From positions 1 to 64,000 of the forward strand of contig CAXAMN010015391.1 in the NCBI GenBank assembly GCA_963970005.1: DNA of 64,000 nt. Reading direction: 5' to 3'. Made by a program: the position numbers and the translations under genes. Positions within the stretch are counted from its first letter, which is position 1. Each line of letters opens with the position of its first letter. This document shows, one piece after another, positions 62,301-64,000 of this stretch. The notes beneath the pieces were generated by a model that did not search any database, was not told the origin of the DNA, and was given only the letters and a program-made list of their open reading frames with translations. Origin of the DNA: Durusdinium trenchii (lineage: Eukaryota > Sar > Dinophyceae > Suessiales > Symbiodiniaceae).

Positions 62301-63174
62301 CAATCTATATAGATCCAAGATTGGGGATCCCCACAAAAAGGTCCTTTGGGGATCTCGAAAGTAATCTTTCTCAATCCCGGCTCAAGACTTTCCACTACCT
62401 GGAATTTCCAGTAAGCCAAGCCTCCCAAAATCAAACGAAAACAAACGAAAACGACTTCAGCCTAAGCCTAGCTGCTGAGTAGGCCTGTTTGCACCGTGGT
62501 GAGGCACAGTGCCGCAGCGACGCGTCCGTGCAGCGCGAAGCAATGGCTCGGCGCGGCGGTCCGGCGCTCGGTGCTCGGGTGGAATCTGTCGGTGGAGGCG
62601 GTGGCGGCTCGGCCAGCGCGGCCGGCGTGGCTGGCACGGCAGGTGCGGGAGGCACGGGGCGCGGAGGCGGAAGAGGCTCTGGTGGCTCCGGCACGGGAAG
62701 TTTCAGTTGAGCTCCCTGACCCTGGTCCTCAGGTTGGCGATGAAGCCCATTCACACCCATTCACTGTACCCCAGCTAGTACCTCAGTGAAAGCAGCCATC
62801 AAACATTCTCCAACTGAGGAGCTGTGCCAGCTAAAACAAATCGCTGTATCCACGGAGAAGTCGGGGAAAAAAAAGAAACAGCAATGAGGCAACCAAGCAA
62901 AGCATCTTCAACATAGATGATAGACTTGGACAAACGTAAGACACCCACACAAACGAGGTGGCTTCGCCCAAATGGAATCCGGTTCGTGGTCTCCCCGGCT
63001 TCCGAAAAATATGGAGGCACCGGCCGGCTCGTCCAAGTCTCCTGGTTTCCGTCCTTGACATCTTCGATGCCCAGTGAAGACTTGGACGTCGTCCAGAAGC
63101 TTGCCAAAGCAATCAATGAGCAGATCAACACAAATGCTCGCCACTGCCTCAGCCGAGAATGACACCAAAAACAT
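31645..63174 (-). CDS. FkbM-type SAM-dependent methyltransferase, at least ten exons, interrupted by two LTR retrotransposons
   Basis: Exons (minus, 5' to 3'): 62955-63174, 62063-62207, 51862-51995, 42292-42380, 41103-41291, 40567-40654, 39410-39488, 38985-39020, 36870-36966, 32056-32210, perhaps 31645-31821. Phases agree across the first nine joins. Hallmarks appear in family order: a membrane segment WRAFVLICSLIALASFW, the SAM-binding loop IMNVGCNKG|HDSVSWLE, ICVEAMPVNVELLK, FQIIHGAASDSA with ATVEFPNGNAGKESGRM, VQVPLTTVDALV, VDILIIDTEGADPAVLRGAA, VR|YLLFEAHRDIEG|SHW, GHGFDCYWAGEW and RGCWDEF with WSNIVAW. The FkbM family O-methylates sugars and polyketides; the substrate here is unknown. 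A single N-terminal helix suggests a type II membrane enzyme. Donors are GT, GC, GT, GA, GC, GA, GA, GT, GA. Introns 2 and 3 hold the LTR elements, intron 9 the satellite. Exons further upstream may lie outside the window. Confidence 0.75.
32056..32210 (-). CDS. FkbM-type gene exon, C-terminal
   Basis: Acceptor ACATCAAG; reads VYMTRLPPEPPYVFRPRRGC, WDEFVSCFRGYEKAFEKTRW and SNIVAWTGAWK. The CW...YE...WSN order matches the FkbM C-terminus. The donor (AAAC|GTGTGA) is a guess. Confidence 0.62.
32806..32866. repeat. partial foldback repeat, family B
   Basis: ACCCACTGTTGTACGAAAA and GGCCATGCCATCCACA align with the 17788-17869 copy. Confidence 0.45.
33540..36400. repeat. ACAAAGTTT satellite with two orientation switches
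   Basis: About 2.9 kb built from 9- and 11-bp units TTTACAAAG and TTTTTACAAAG, often paired into a 20-bp dimer, most regular at 34560-34890. Orientation is AAACTTTGT at 33540-33780, ACAAAGTTT at about 33785-36015, and AAACTTTGT again to 36400. Units diverge toward both ends. Plus frames of 130-176 codons (FTKFTK, FYKVYKV, LQSLQS) arise because the unit lacks stops in all three frames; they are not genes. The array lies in intron 9 of the FkbM-type gene. Confidence 0.9.
34648..34657. other. assembly gap (10 N)
   Basis: Ten Ns in the most regular part of the satellite; the true array length is therefore unknown. Confidence 0.99.
36870..36966 (-). CDS. FkbM-type gene exon
   Basis: Acceptor TCGAGAG; reads SHWARETIFDVVSDLNGHGF then DCYWAGEWGNS. 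GFDCYWAG is a C-terminal FkbM hallmark. A GTGAGT inside the exon looks like a donor but the family match runs straight through it. GA donor (CCAG|GAAGTA) fits the next exon. Confidence 0.7.
38072..38090. repeat. tRNA-T-arm-like repeat, copy 1
   Basis: GCAGCTGGGAGTTGAACCG; its reverse complement contains GGTTCAACTCC, close to a polymerase III B box. No tRNA cloverleaf surrounds it. Confidence 0.45.
38334..38662. repeat. (CAG)n-rich array
   Basis: About 330 bp of imperfect CAG/AGC triplets with CAA and CCA interruptions. The Leu/Ala/Cys-rich minus frames across it are repeat by-products. (CCAA)n-like DNA follows at 38675-38730. Confidence 0.88.
38734..38752. repeat. tRNA-T-arm-like repeat, copy 2
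   Basis: GCAGCTGGGAGTCGAACCG, one base different from copy 1; the reverse complement GGTTCGACTCC is an exact B-box word. Confidence 0.45.
38985..39020 (-). CDS. FkbM-type gene micro-exon (36 nt)
   Basis: Lies between TTTGCTCAG| and CGAAG|GTTGCT. With flanking split codons it reads R-YLLFEAHRDIE-G, the strand 'YLxFExH' of the family. Confidence 0.68.
39410..39488 (-). CDS. FkbM-type gene exon with D-x-E-G motif
   Basis: Acceptor CTCAGAG; reads VDILIIDTEGADPAVLRGAA then KTLGSV; GA donor (GTGC|GATGCT). IIDTEG with VLRGA is the family's most characteristic stretch. Confidence 0.78.
39489..40566. other. intron 6 of the FkbM-type gene
   Basis: AT-rich apart from the 39511-39605 hairpin; nothing else is seen. 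Confidence 0.5.
39511..39605. repeat. 95-bp near-perfect hairpin
   Basis: Arms begin GCTGACTGGTGCTTAGCAGG and end with the near-complement GCTAAGCAGCAGTCAGC; the centre is CCCCCAATAGA/TCTATTGGGGG. It starts 22 bp from the FkbM exon at 39410-39488, inside intron 6. Confidence 0.85.
40567..40654 (-). CDS. FkbM-type gene exon
   Basis: Acceptor GTCTGAG; reads KVKGNTVQVPLTTVDALVRD then LKLSKVPDA, GA donor GCT|GAGAGG. The VPLTTVDAL segment is the usual lead-in to the acidic D-x-E-G motif of FkbM proteins. Confidence 0.7.
41103..41291 (-). CDS. FkbM-type gene exon
   Basis: Reads DDSGRCREEMRKKAGYESTA, YGQFQIIHGAASDSAAPGAT and VEFPNGNAGKESGRMVLDGA. With a GC donor (CTTCG|GCCCAA) the phase matches the next exon; a GT at 41095 does not fit. 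Confidence 0.72.
41292..42291. other. intron 4 of the FkbM-type gene
   Basis: Contains a CTGCAGAAAACTGCAG hairpin near 41720 and (TA)n near 41957. No coding support. Confidence 0.5.
42292..42380 (-). CDS. FkbM-type gene exon
   Basis: Acceptor CATTTGCAG, then KAPKVNSKATPTAICVEAMP and VNVELLKDRE; donor GA (GAGA|GAAGCG). The EAMPVNVELL segment is the acidic strand that follows the SAM loop in this family. The exact 5' edge could be one of two further AGs in the same phase. Confidence 0.65.
42727..42874 (-). repeat. 3' LTR of element 1
   Basis: 147 of 148 bases match the 5' LTR. The pol frame ends inside it (stop at 42844-42846). Confidence 0.95.
42844..46872 (-). CDS. pol: integrase, reverse transcriptase and RNase H, element 1
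   Basis: About 1340 codons, uninterrupted. Zinc domain HENTGH...CAVC, integrase core with VHLDLLEV, VCDQGREF and NGVAEKSGG as the D, D, E positions; RT with SADVKSAFLKG (motif A) and LSHVDDLLLGG (motif C); RNase H with ISDASLG, STYGAELMG and TDAKDTYD. The listed first codon is GTG, so entry is expected by frameshift, not by initiation. The stop lies 31 bases inside the 3' LTR. Confidence 0.9.
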   Translation of the reverse strand: MKAAIKRLHENTGHRSNVRLARALTLAGAPAEAVVAAKRHQCAVCQERKPPKVQRPASLPAPRDLGDQVHLDLLEVEDGRERKYFVAHCTDYATRFQAAEILKDKSTGEVIRFMQTKWLPTFGAPRVLVCDQGREFVSWQFEEWCSSISTFLYHIAVQAPWQNGVAEKSGGIIKTILAAIVTSKAVVTPEEMDLALAEAVAAYNGDIDGESGTSPYQAALGRQPRMVGDVLGGVQQRLAEHGLIDSKPSLARQLALREVAKVAMTRLHFSRRLRKAELARSRNPTVQDLPEPGSICYFYRPLRFDRKDSASRKRLSLKRWHGPALMVAREGNSNAFLSHKGQLTKCALEHVRKASTMEQIAAGTWREAIEEAVETARLELAAPKSGEAPVLSAVPEENMDEDDEVPNPATPGFLPSSSATMIGDGAQALHGDDLPPVQAKELLPIMIPSTPAIPSRVGSTIPSRRMSGFESVSPFPETVRRAHERRVSEPVPAGAPERALPADASDGGGTKRAAETDAEQLRREDVDFGTVPGSSSEALQADRLPGEEPKLSREQLLHLLQQPNLHPLSQAFYGACLDQLDPLESEVKDHGTWSGRWGLPSRSEWQTFQRLGMSWPTGAPSDHEVQAAQATRKEFHWKQMSAEEKEAFTKAAKEAWSVWEENDAIEILSEEESAMVRKRVAANREDGRVLTPRYVFTDRHESLRTKENPLPLKARARVIVPGYKDVFSFALRKDAPTGSRISQHMIFIHTAANAKKFDDEKKNWRLMSADVKSAFLKGDAYMEGTRELFLENVKGAEPKLPFGDRLARIRKGVFGLSDAPRQWYLRLNKSFLGAGWERSVCDYACWLLWSPDHSVLEGIVLSHVDDLLLGGNARAQASLMEIGNELGFGSVEVDDFVFCGKRIRMLPSGKVELSMTEYHKNLKPIPVSMARKAQASDTLTESERRQLRAVLGSLQWLVAQLRFDQGFSLSSLQGEKPTVSTLLRANNLLKEFQAKSAFTLVFNGMDLSRAGIMAISDASLGNTTKEGGTDGEAHERLYSQSSYFIVLADHDLLNGREGTFAVVDARSHRLPRVCRSTYGAELMGVEEAMDSGVFCRGCFGVFSGLPMHRRDAHKVMEEIPMVSITDAKDTYDRGNSDTNTYGAQKSLAFSVAWVRSILNGKNTSLKWTATANMWVDAGTKLMPLDHMHRILACGKWSYVYNPTYVKQPKKKKVSGAVSGIVPGVAVEAKTAIFPFLQNLCRSPGWHQREGFVVHVAFEAKSFRIPDARYGAWRFPLRTTYGRFDLADGRSVWRLLEENVELSQLPKKQDLLERPAGCLITVFRSRIKKEILGAEETCLHERS
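42885..42894 (-). promoter_or_regulatory. candidate polypurine tract, element 1
   Basis: AAGAAAGAAA on the minus strand, ten bases before the 3' LTR; lies inside the pol frame. Confidence 0.4.
46869..50231 (-). CDS. Gag C-terminus, protease and methyltransferase-like region, element 1
   Basis: In this frame: zinc knuckle CFDCGLPGHWAGDPEC (about 49925-49975), aspartic protease with active site GALDSACNRTCTG and LGLLLGRDFLEAVG, then at 47035-47670 a domain resembling C5-cytosine methyltransferases. Between about 48870 and 47920 the true frame is the adjacent one (see 47909-48985), so this open frame is not translated as such throughout. It ends EEKKLFFLAQ just after a T10 run where a -1 shift enters the integrase frame. 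Confidence 0.75.
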   Translation of the reverse strand: MEEVLQSEAEILATELEEAAADGLDVETLNEVEESVEAAAEAFLTMKEARTKLQEVRKDRGYGKPSTSGGSPGASKVSLKKQSEKHPCFDCGLPGHWAGDPECQKPGQQLGRKKGKPPVKQVKVTETMNTEHIDPDGSHEVLTVLCSPQKLTADFETAFNQSHMPKEVNLVQGLTKDKRLVGALDSACNRTCTGCEWLSSYLTCLRESAPKAVLELVLVEDENETFRFGNGGCQKSSQRWRLPTMVGGVVLCFWTSVVDVPSLGLLLGRDFLEAVGAVMNFSKKLLHCELLGAEPIRLRQLSAGHFFLGLLPERWPGLGPQRWRKLGVDGVVEIQMSTSRWLHSRFDGTSRFVSQHPDGHDHFLTESSLHFGNLVCSVLADRGSAVQASMPRQPARKPSRTTSSSRTSTTTSLSADDDAKRPGDPSPSALAKDDPSHERKVNVGSKRSPAVVLAKVLFALSAFALPGNLDGRHLVRPRTEASQGQGDQQAPFDEGLRGRQVHLCPPERMHPVAEPHWFGRFILRRSSSSGLQVGQGRQGFEPESQVRSSGGSSNQSPGSSRSWRVGTTGEGAHWTSRWTTNSPKRSCEAGGIAERPNPSVRHCGADQGEGQADRCIVEGRLQTFRKSQGQGRRQEAYSGSIHRGVHPLQELEERGFGKSSTRECALASSSGDAKELPGSLGPHGIGDARTPKRPLGADDRTQSHRRHRDGVPGGAGWLSGGAGHGGALQDRPGLPCRSGHEPGAGLRGQTGRPVWRGEDSLPEPRGERGSAGSLNPFLIHQELKRGQADLIAQAWNQHVSDRVKVSRSARQVRHALEVEYFEEMNAHLNEEPFVQVIDLSKNIHEALANEHNSDPTRPFVAEVFTNSRNVMKEAMRRGHVVGSAMSLENGWNFLRRRDREEALRRLQKEKPYCVVLAFPCGSFSPLQYLNSKSRMTWPSRMSSGRILMNFALQVARQQLREGRHCILENPRPSLAWKEPEMRRFIEEDVYEAIFDQCRFGLKGPTGQLHKKATQVVSSSPSVTSLLHDVRCKRDHEHMAVIGGAKITSPAGVYPLPLARAMVRGLEAQFEKDYKPREVLAANAEEDPENGADAGGGQLQDDSDPEMEETVEEKKLFFLAQ
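46878..46884 (-). promoter_or_regulatory. candidate -1 ribosomal frameshift heptamer, element 1
   Basis: In the upstream frame the sequence is CTT TTT TTT TTG; T TTT TTG fits X XXY YYZ. A -1 slip leads to GGC TCA GTG AAG and directly into the integrase zinc domain (KAAIKRLHENTGH). A missing or extra T in the T10 run is the alternative. Confidence 0.5.
47035..47670 (-). CDS. C5-cytosine-methyltransferase-like domain of element 1
   Basis: Sequence order follows the C5-MTase fold: VAEVFTNSRNVMKEAMRRGH (motif I-like), VVLAFPCGSFSPLQ (motif IV-like with the Pro-Cys pair), HCILENPRPSLAW (motif VI-like, ENP for ENV), FGLKGPTGQ, and AGVYPLPLARAMVRGLE (motif X-like). Cytosine methyltransferases carried by retrotransposons have been reported in Symbiodinium, which supports this reading; whether this copy is catalytically complete cannot be judged by eye. 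It would act on DNA, perhaps the element's own copies. Confidence 0.6.
47909..48985 (-). CDS. Lys/Ala/Glu-rich linker region of element 1, in a shifted frame
   Basis: From about 48870 this frame is clearly the coding one: TWFDQGQKQAKDKVISKRHL, CIQWRNRIGLDASFCEDPVL, ELIGPRGGLPTLRKDLVKLA, MEELYKIDPDFRAEVAMSLE, ending SQEEREAVLDR. Coding then resumes in the frame of 46869-50231 at SLNPFLIHQELKRGQ. The +1 and -1 changes at its two ends cancel. Function unknown; it lies between protease and methyltransferase-like domain. Confidence 0.65.
   Translation of the reverse strand: MMMPNDLVIRVPQRWRRMILRMRERSMWAAKGVLLWCLPRSYLRYLHLPYPAISTADTWFDQGQKQAKDKVISKRHLMKAYEADKFTFAHLSECIQWRNRIGLDASFCEDPVLQGFKLAKAAKGLSQKVKSAALAEAQTKAQEAAAAGELEQQARELIGPRGGLPTLRKDLVKLAALLNVPIQASDTVEQIKEKVKPTVALLKEGSKPSAKAKAKGDAKKPTLAPFIVESTLYKNLKSEASGSRPPENVPWPQVQAMQKNFQAALDRMALEMQELRNARWEQMTEPSLIADTEMGCQVGPDGYQAGPDMEELYKIDPDFRAEVAMSLEQDFEARLAAQYGEGRIPFLSQEEREAVLDR
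50144..51148 (-). CDS. gag: Gag capsid region, element 1
   Basis: Starts MADEKDANAGAWSRVPTWDG about 380 nt after the LTR. The helical body (WRPFRREMSWWLAGLDIQST ... LVSEMKSEGVVVSDNELGWW) has the layout of copia Gag proteins. The frame ends at 50144, but the protein evidently continues in the next frame from about 50231 (KLEEVLQSEAEIL), a -1 change without a canonical slippery site. It would package the element RNA. Confidence 0.8.
   Translation of the reverse strand: MADEKDANAGAWSRVPTWDGSPQTWRPFRREMSWWLAGLDIQSTKKYNLAARWLLRQSGVVRQRGEEFDPADLTYQQEVKMPNATTGDEEVIIPEDPLSGINKLLNALEEMTGRTALDKRGELRHVFYLELKRRGGERISEFTTRFRTLVSEMKSEGVVVSDNELGWWLKHKLGLDALRSQLLETALGGSEDYGTIEREVLRLFKDLHSADPLQRRGDGGQDQRPPLLSRFLSQQHGAPSRASSYAPSMNSSAPRSFRSGSSTASSGRFTSYRKPMGAKQAMVSEVDEQPEETADEPVEEAPDPPSWRKSCRARLRSWRQSLKRLQLMVSMSRR
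51516..51528 (-). promoter_or_regulatory. candidate primer-binding site, element 1
   Basis: TGGCACCGGAGCC begins one base after the 5' LTR, as expected for pairing with a tRNA 3' CCA end. The tRNA is not identified. A ~32-bp direct repeat (AAAGGTCGCGGCCGCC words) lies in the leader at 51412-51476. Confidence 0.55.
51530..51677 (-). repeat. 5' LTR of element 1
   Basis: 148 bp, starts TGAAGAAACATG and ends GCTTTCTCA on the minus strand. Confidence 0.95.
51862..51995 (-). CDS. FkbM-type gene exon
   Basis: Acceptor TTTGGAG; the exon (2 + 44 codons) reads HDSVSWLEHFDQHGFWSLAK, then WTQLLSAFKAVCKIDTQLG, donor TCA|GTGTGG. It lies in the 1.76-kb single-copy stretch between the two LTR elements, 180 bp from the end of element 1. 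Confidence 0.7.
52658..52764. repeat. ATCCACAGTTTGG repeated three times
   Basis: Copies near 52658, 52700 and 52751, spaced 42 and 51 bp. Confidence 0.6.
53091..53168. repeat. 21-bp tandem repeat
   Basis: Three full units and a part unit of CAATTACGCCGAATTATCGGG. Related AAATTACGCCGAATG words occur at 61585, on the far side of element 2. Confidence 0.8.
53434..53614 (-). repeat. 3' LTR of element 2
   Basis: Same 181-bp sequence as the 5' LTR. Confidence 0.96.
53615..53623 (-). promoter_or_regulatory. candidate polypurine tract, element 2
   Basis: CGGGAGGCG abuts the 3' LTR on the minus strand; short and G-rich. Confidence 0.4.
53620..53675 (+). ncRNA. 5S rRNA-derived fragment next to the 3' LTR
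   Basis: AGAAGTTAAGCGAGTC (box A region) followed by GGATTAGCACTTCGGTGA (box C region) matches the internal promoter half of eukaryotic 5S rRNA. It stops matching after CGGTGA, so it is a fragment, on the strand opposite to the element's genes and between the pol stop and the 3' LTR. Plant Cassandra elements carry 5S-like sequence in their LTRs, so capture of 5S DNA by LTR elements has precedent. Confidence 0.5.
53737..57309 (-). CDS. pol: integrase, reverse transcriptase and RNase H, element 2
   Basis: 1190 codons without interruption. Zinc region HVVSHFPFRSWCEACVRGK; integrase VTVDYCFM, IIRHDPEPAL and SKGEIERAVQTLEG as D, D, E; RT GTRWVDVNKQDETNPLYRSR, motif A FLGFLDVKRAHFYS, motif C TEVHGDDFTTVG (GDD in place of the usual VDD); RNase H WSDADHAGCIR, SLSSGESEYYGLV and AKHVDTQYHWVQE. 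The first codon listed is GTG, so expression by frameshift from gag is expected. Confidence 0.92.
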   Translation of the reverse strand: MEQAEEAEQGDEVPPELKIHAPIRPTRKEFEEHVVSHFPFRSWCEACVRGKAKANPHRKIDHTDETTPVVTVDYCFMNSRTDDVVLDEKTHAPILVVRDRWTKHLFAHVLPYKGVTKGPYGSKVLLNDIKKLGYSKLIIRHDPEPALTSVVEAVKNGFEGTLIIEKSPKGVKESKGEIERAVQTLEGQARTLRAAIESNYGEKLPDDSPVLTWLVEHASTVYNLFFRSTELQDGKTPYSRLRGREWKVAIPPFGEAIEYLKRGHKFEAQWTKGIFLGVKDTTTEKIVGNSTGVFTVQSIRRKPEEDRYDSELLKSITGTPWDPQAVREEPAIAAPREPIIASPSGEALVQPPAIDDKKRKLRRLYITKKDLEKFGYTAGCPACDATQIGKRSTGIHHTNRCRDRLEESIRGEEEENPRVARHESRVGEATTGMPQPVSGKRPQILHGYESKRPSGVPDSCRVFARLDVEAYCFQTTMPGGPDWSIVWHRVTRNHANNAIIESGVMTTDLPPEILNGALPHKMDIVTELWYEPEAAPPTPGTASASASGIRRPREPEPHGEKREHEEQHEPAGSPTAKARVDRDKKRKAESEHEDEAERTRDIQSIEMALESLILEDRERVLSSIDPEKPVCEEKIPLPEEMAEEAKDWWYYDDISGKELLPEKVEKARKDEIDIVESMGVWEKIPRSKVPKGTKIIGTRWVDVNKQDETNPLYRSRLVAQEIKRGSGFDEFFAAMPSLAALKLLLTIAVSDSLPLEKGERRKAKQSFLGFLDVKRAHFYSKATRELYVEIPSEGKKPEDGDVVGRLVRSLYGTRDAPMNWELTIAEFMKKLGFVQGKSNPCIYYHASRELRTEVHGDDFTTVGSFDDIKWFHTSAAKEWQVVERGILGPPGSPKASQQIRVLNRIITWSNEGIWWEPDPRHAELIIKWLGTGQPGKVKTPLAKPSQEELQHEEVPLSAEDATMYRSIAMRAAYLAQDRPDLQTATRSLAQGLQNPTSRHWNMLKRLARYVRYRPRVAQLFPNQSTCNPFNMWSDADHAGCIRTRKSVSGGVLMANKCCLTTYSKGQGVVSLSSGESEYYGLVSGACQMLGIASTARDWGLFPNKEVTMDASAGIAMGNRRGLGRAKHVDTQYHWVQERTAKKEFRLKKEGADRMLADVLTKAVTEEKMTTAMKGMNFHYLEGEHELTLKA
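57315..60938 (-). CDS. gag: Gag and protease, element 2
   Basis: 1207 residues. Gag body IPKPDKFSGHTGTWDSWYFK and DDIARSCLQQMCPAKLQDHL, then Lys/Gly-rich low-complexity sequence, acidic and coiled-coil stretches, a Cys/His cluster CRACNKALRCDNDTGLWNHH, and near the end the aspartic protease VTLDSGAATSCIPVELATAL. The start is 128 nt after the primer site. The frame ends FVRHRNG-stop, only 5 nt before the first codon of the listed pol frame. Confidence 0.9.
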   Translation of the reverse strand: MAQQPGAQAPQATDMAQQFAQMMQALAQGQSQLQRAMAEAYTQQTAITRNIATSVEVRDRSELKGIPKPDKFSGHTGTWDSWYFKFKTWIETSHKNAGKCIQLLEGHQDTEINETSLEDDYPEGAELVSAQARQALISLCEGEALEIVKNTSRGQHFGLEALRRLITKYDPQNPQANSALLKKVLHPQQCALDKLRESIEAWENIRRKYEERKKKALDDDIARSCLQQMCPAKLQDHLDLQSSRLTDYAIMKSEILAYLENIESRKEAKTGSAPMDVDALAAAASQMQASLASLAKAKGKGKGGSKGGKGKGKSQDGGKGNDKGKQKGKGSSWSNPSSWNNSWNKNDWYKNDWNKSSWYNQNSKGKGKGGKGKDSKGKGKSKSKKVASVEESETSMAQEHQPEPEYSADIATLFAIEMEKSAPAAISRGAAKAKAETEVKAMPKKPGAGKGRPGIAAAGIAVMNQAIQETMQSNRELYEKKSETIQKAIEEAEAKGKAANDAILEQQAEMKRLKEQYEEKEREAKILLKRPTPRRAASVPAESPRLSADLASGMDPRLAKKKEKSRQRAEQHRVEKAQDRFESWRDYEANYPEELDYYEIARAKGTGRLQAWDDEDDEGKFDEAPQPRGREKAQRHRGYKKPGKAKKPEKPKEKEPKIEDLSTQELAEMKRESQTWTATSHPARSVIDKALTAAGFNPEDYVVMKRVESQGEGATSAPSFAAPVMENINPLDVTEIEGLEEEEEEFEGEVEEDENGTEPADEESDGQEEEKEKDTVPWLDHMFQERILSFDEWVAKCTHKNRDGSKNMVCRACNKALRCDNDTGLWNHHMALNCCPPKVLNQWAKEWTIKQKEMGKRIKTAKGQQGSPTSKDAPKHVKDADMDLKPEDVAKHLKMKDPKLETVKNEPPFYMTAHMQQMMEEQEEEDEVGPKTPKQRRIAKTPPPPEKKGKTKEERMAWFKSSTEEHQERFRGPGSKPEESSEAPRQTLRLKSRSRSPGKSRAASAPAASEKGQGKGKQRKVQLTRAVNVATQDAAREAKKGKGKRYPTPSSEPDEGEEDLLALKSLELASMETPMAHQVTLDSGAATSCIPVELATALGYKPIQPEGTCKVYKTASGEVVKDLGKIEAMVTIGIGQNSLKGRCCFRVTAVAKPLLSAGALMSKGWCIQMHGSGGQISRDGTKIPISFSNGVCSVPLAFHPFVRHRNG
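57336..57342 (-). promoter_or_regulatory. candidate -1 ribosomal frameshift heptamer, element 2
   Basis: In the gag-protease frame the codons CAC CCT TTC hold C CCT TTC, which fits X XXY YYZ, 21 nt before the gag stop. A -1 slip gives RPAPQWVSPVEQ and enters the integrase frame, which is open through this point. Confidence 0.5.
61066..61085 (-). promoter_or_regulatory. primer-binding site, element 2
   Basis: TGGTAGCGGAGCCGCGGTTC starts directly after the LTR. TGGTAGCGG complements a tRNA ending CCGCTACCA, as in eukaryotic initiator tRNA-Met, the usual copia primer. Confidence 0.65.
61086..61266 (-). repeat. 5' LTR of element 2
   Basis: 181 bp, minus strand starts TGATCAGATGTAGC and ends TCTCCGTTCA. 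Confidence 0.96.
61678..61702. repeat. (TA)n microsatellite
   Basis: ATATATATATATATTATATATATA-like tract 410 bp beyond element 2. Confidence 0.8.
62063..62207 (-). CDS. FkbM-type gene exon with SAM-binding loop
   Basis: A strong TTTGTTTTTAACCCAG acceptor is followed by VVFAFGFISKAVIGGAGTSC, then WVEGLVKVDPSPDKVIMNVG and CNK. GC donor AAAG|GCACGC. The codon split across the next intron gives Gly, completing the GCNKG motif of the SAM site. Confidence 0.7.
62440..62760. other. GC-rich coding-like island in intron 1 region, strand unresolved
   Basis: The plus frame (REARGAEAEEALVAPAREVS) has very GC-rich third positions; the minus frame is Pro-rich (AALAEPPPPPPTDSTRAPSA). It lies between two FkbM exons on the minus strand, and no splice sites decide it. 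A GGC/GCC-rich intronic tract is possible. Confidence 0.25.
62955..63174 (-). CDS. FkbM-type gene, N-terminal exon with membrane helix
   Basis: Acceptor TGTTTTCAG; reads RLRQWRAFVLICSLIALASF, then TTSKSSLGIEDVKDGNQETW and PPYFSEAGETTNRIPFG, donor CTC|GTTTGTG in phase 0, matching the next exon. A second frame is also open; this one is preferred for codon use and phase. Membership in the gene is inferred from order and phase. Confidence 0.45.
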
Positions 63175-64000
63175 CTGAAAACATGTGAGTTGTTGGACAC
63201 CACCATTGTTTTTCACTAGTTCAACTGGTAGTGTTGCATTGGCCATCCAATAAATTACACTATCCTCGTCCTCATATGGATGAACAACAAAAACAAGGCA
63301 CACTGAGGAACATCCATCGGTGTCCTTCAGTTATCTTTCCAACAGGGTCTTTGGGATATCGAGCAACGAATCCCCAAAAAAACAAAACAAGGTGTTGACA
63401 TGTTTTAAATGAATGGTTCATGATGGGCCGCACAGAAGGTCACCACTTGCATTGCGATGCCAAGAAACTGTGGAGTAAAACAAGTTCAGCAAACAAATCG
63501 AGCGGGTTTTGAACAGCACACCCAAACAGTTTTGTCAATAACTTCAAGAACCATGTTTCATGATGCTTCATTCTGAGACTGCACCAAATTGCCACTGAAG
63601 AACAGGTCAAACAAATGGAAGAATAGAACTAATAGAACCCTATAGGTCAAAAACCTCATTGCTGGAGAACACTACTCGACCATGTCTTGAGCCAGACCCT
63701 GGCTTCTTCAAGTCAAATACCGTCCATCAAAAGCGGCAAACAGTACGGTTGACCTCTAATAAATCAACTTAGCATACCAACACCCTTGATAAGTACCAAA
63801 AATGCTTGTCTCTCCGTAATAAATCAAACATCAAATTTCTCATCAGTTTGGAGGTATACCGTTATTACCGTTATACCCTCAATAATGCAATAAACCTCAA
63901 TCATCTAAAATTCTTAAAAAATGTTACGCAAGTGTCACACTACGAAGTTCCGGCTGGTCACATGGCAAAGGGCTACAGGAAACGACATGCCCTTGACTGC
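63175..64000. other. no supported gene
   Basis: AT-rich. A minus frame at 63180-63303 (PYEDEDSVIYWMANATLPVE) is open but has no clear splice sites. Confidence 0.35.

Noticed and set aside
1-64000. Search for CRISPR arrays, bacterial operons, ribosome-binding sites and a dinoflagellate spliced-leader sequence
   Set aside because: No regular repeat-spacer array, no compact operons and no copy of the spliced-leader motif was seen; the window is eukaryotic.

Overview
This window looks like nuclear DNA of a dinoflagellate, most likely a member of the Symbiodiniaceae. The reasons are short GC-rich exons (about 35-220 nt) scattered in AT-rich, repeat-dense DNA; introns with GA and GC donors as well as GT; genes almost all on one (minus) strand; and Ty1/copia elements with long Lys/Gly/Ala-rich Gag regions. 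No spliced-leader, rRNA operon, complete tRNA gene or CRISPR array was seen. Exons were called by eye from codon use, splice sites and phase agreement, so boundaries are provisional.

Right half (31.6-63.2 kb): the dominant feature is one minus-strand gene for an FkbM-type SAM-dependent methyltransferase in at least ten exons. Two complete Ty1/copia LTR retrotransposons sit in its introns, in the same orientation as the host gene: element 2 (53434-61266, 181-bp identical LTRs, TSD CTTCT) and element 1 (42727-51677, 148-bp LTRs with one mismatch, TSD AAGGT). Element 1 carries an extra domain between protease and integrase that resembles a C5-cytosine methyltransferase fold. In both elements the gag-protease frame passes to the integrase-RT frame by an apparent -1 shift at a slippery heptamer. 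A 2.9-kb ACAAAGTTT satellite with two orientation switches and a 10-N gap occupies another intron of the same gene, and a CAG array occupies a further one.

Left part (2.5-6 kb): five minus-strand exons with matching phases give the C-terminal half of a drug/metabolite-transporter (SLC35/nucleotide-sugar type) protein ending in TGA. Between 6 and 31 kb lie many isolated minus-strand exons of unrecognised genes, including a signal-peptide first exon, several ATG-containing first exons, a terminal exon and an exon resembling part of an FSH1-type serine hydrolase. Here exons were not chained into genes because phases do not always agree.

Repeats: three copies of an 83-89 bp palindromic MITE-like element, a second foldback family, a dispersed CTAGTAGC family, TG-rich DNA followed by a 41-bp GC-rich minisatellite, several (TA)n tracts and long hairpins. 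The retrotransposons, satellite and palindromes account for most of the DNA between exons.
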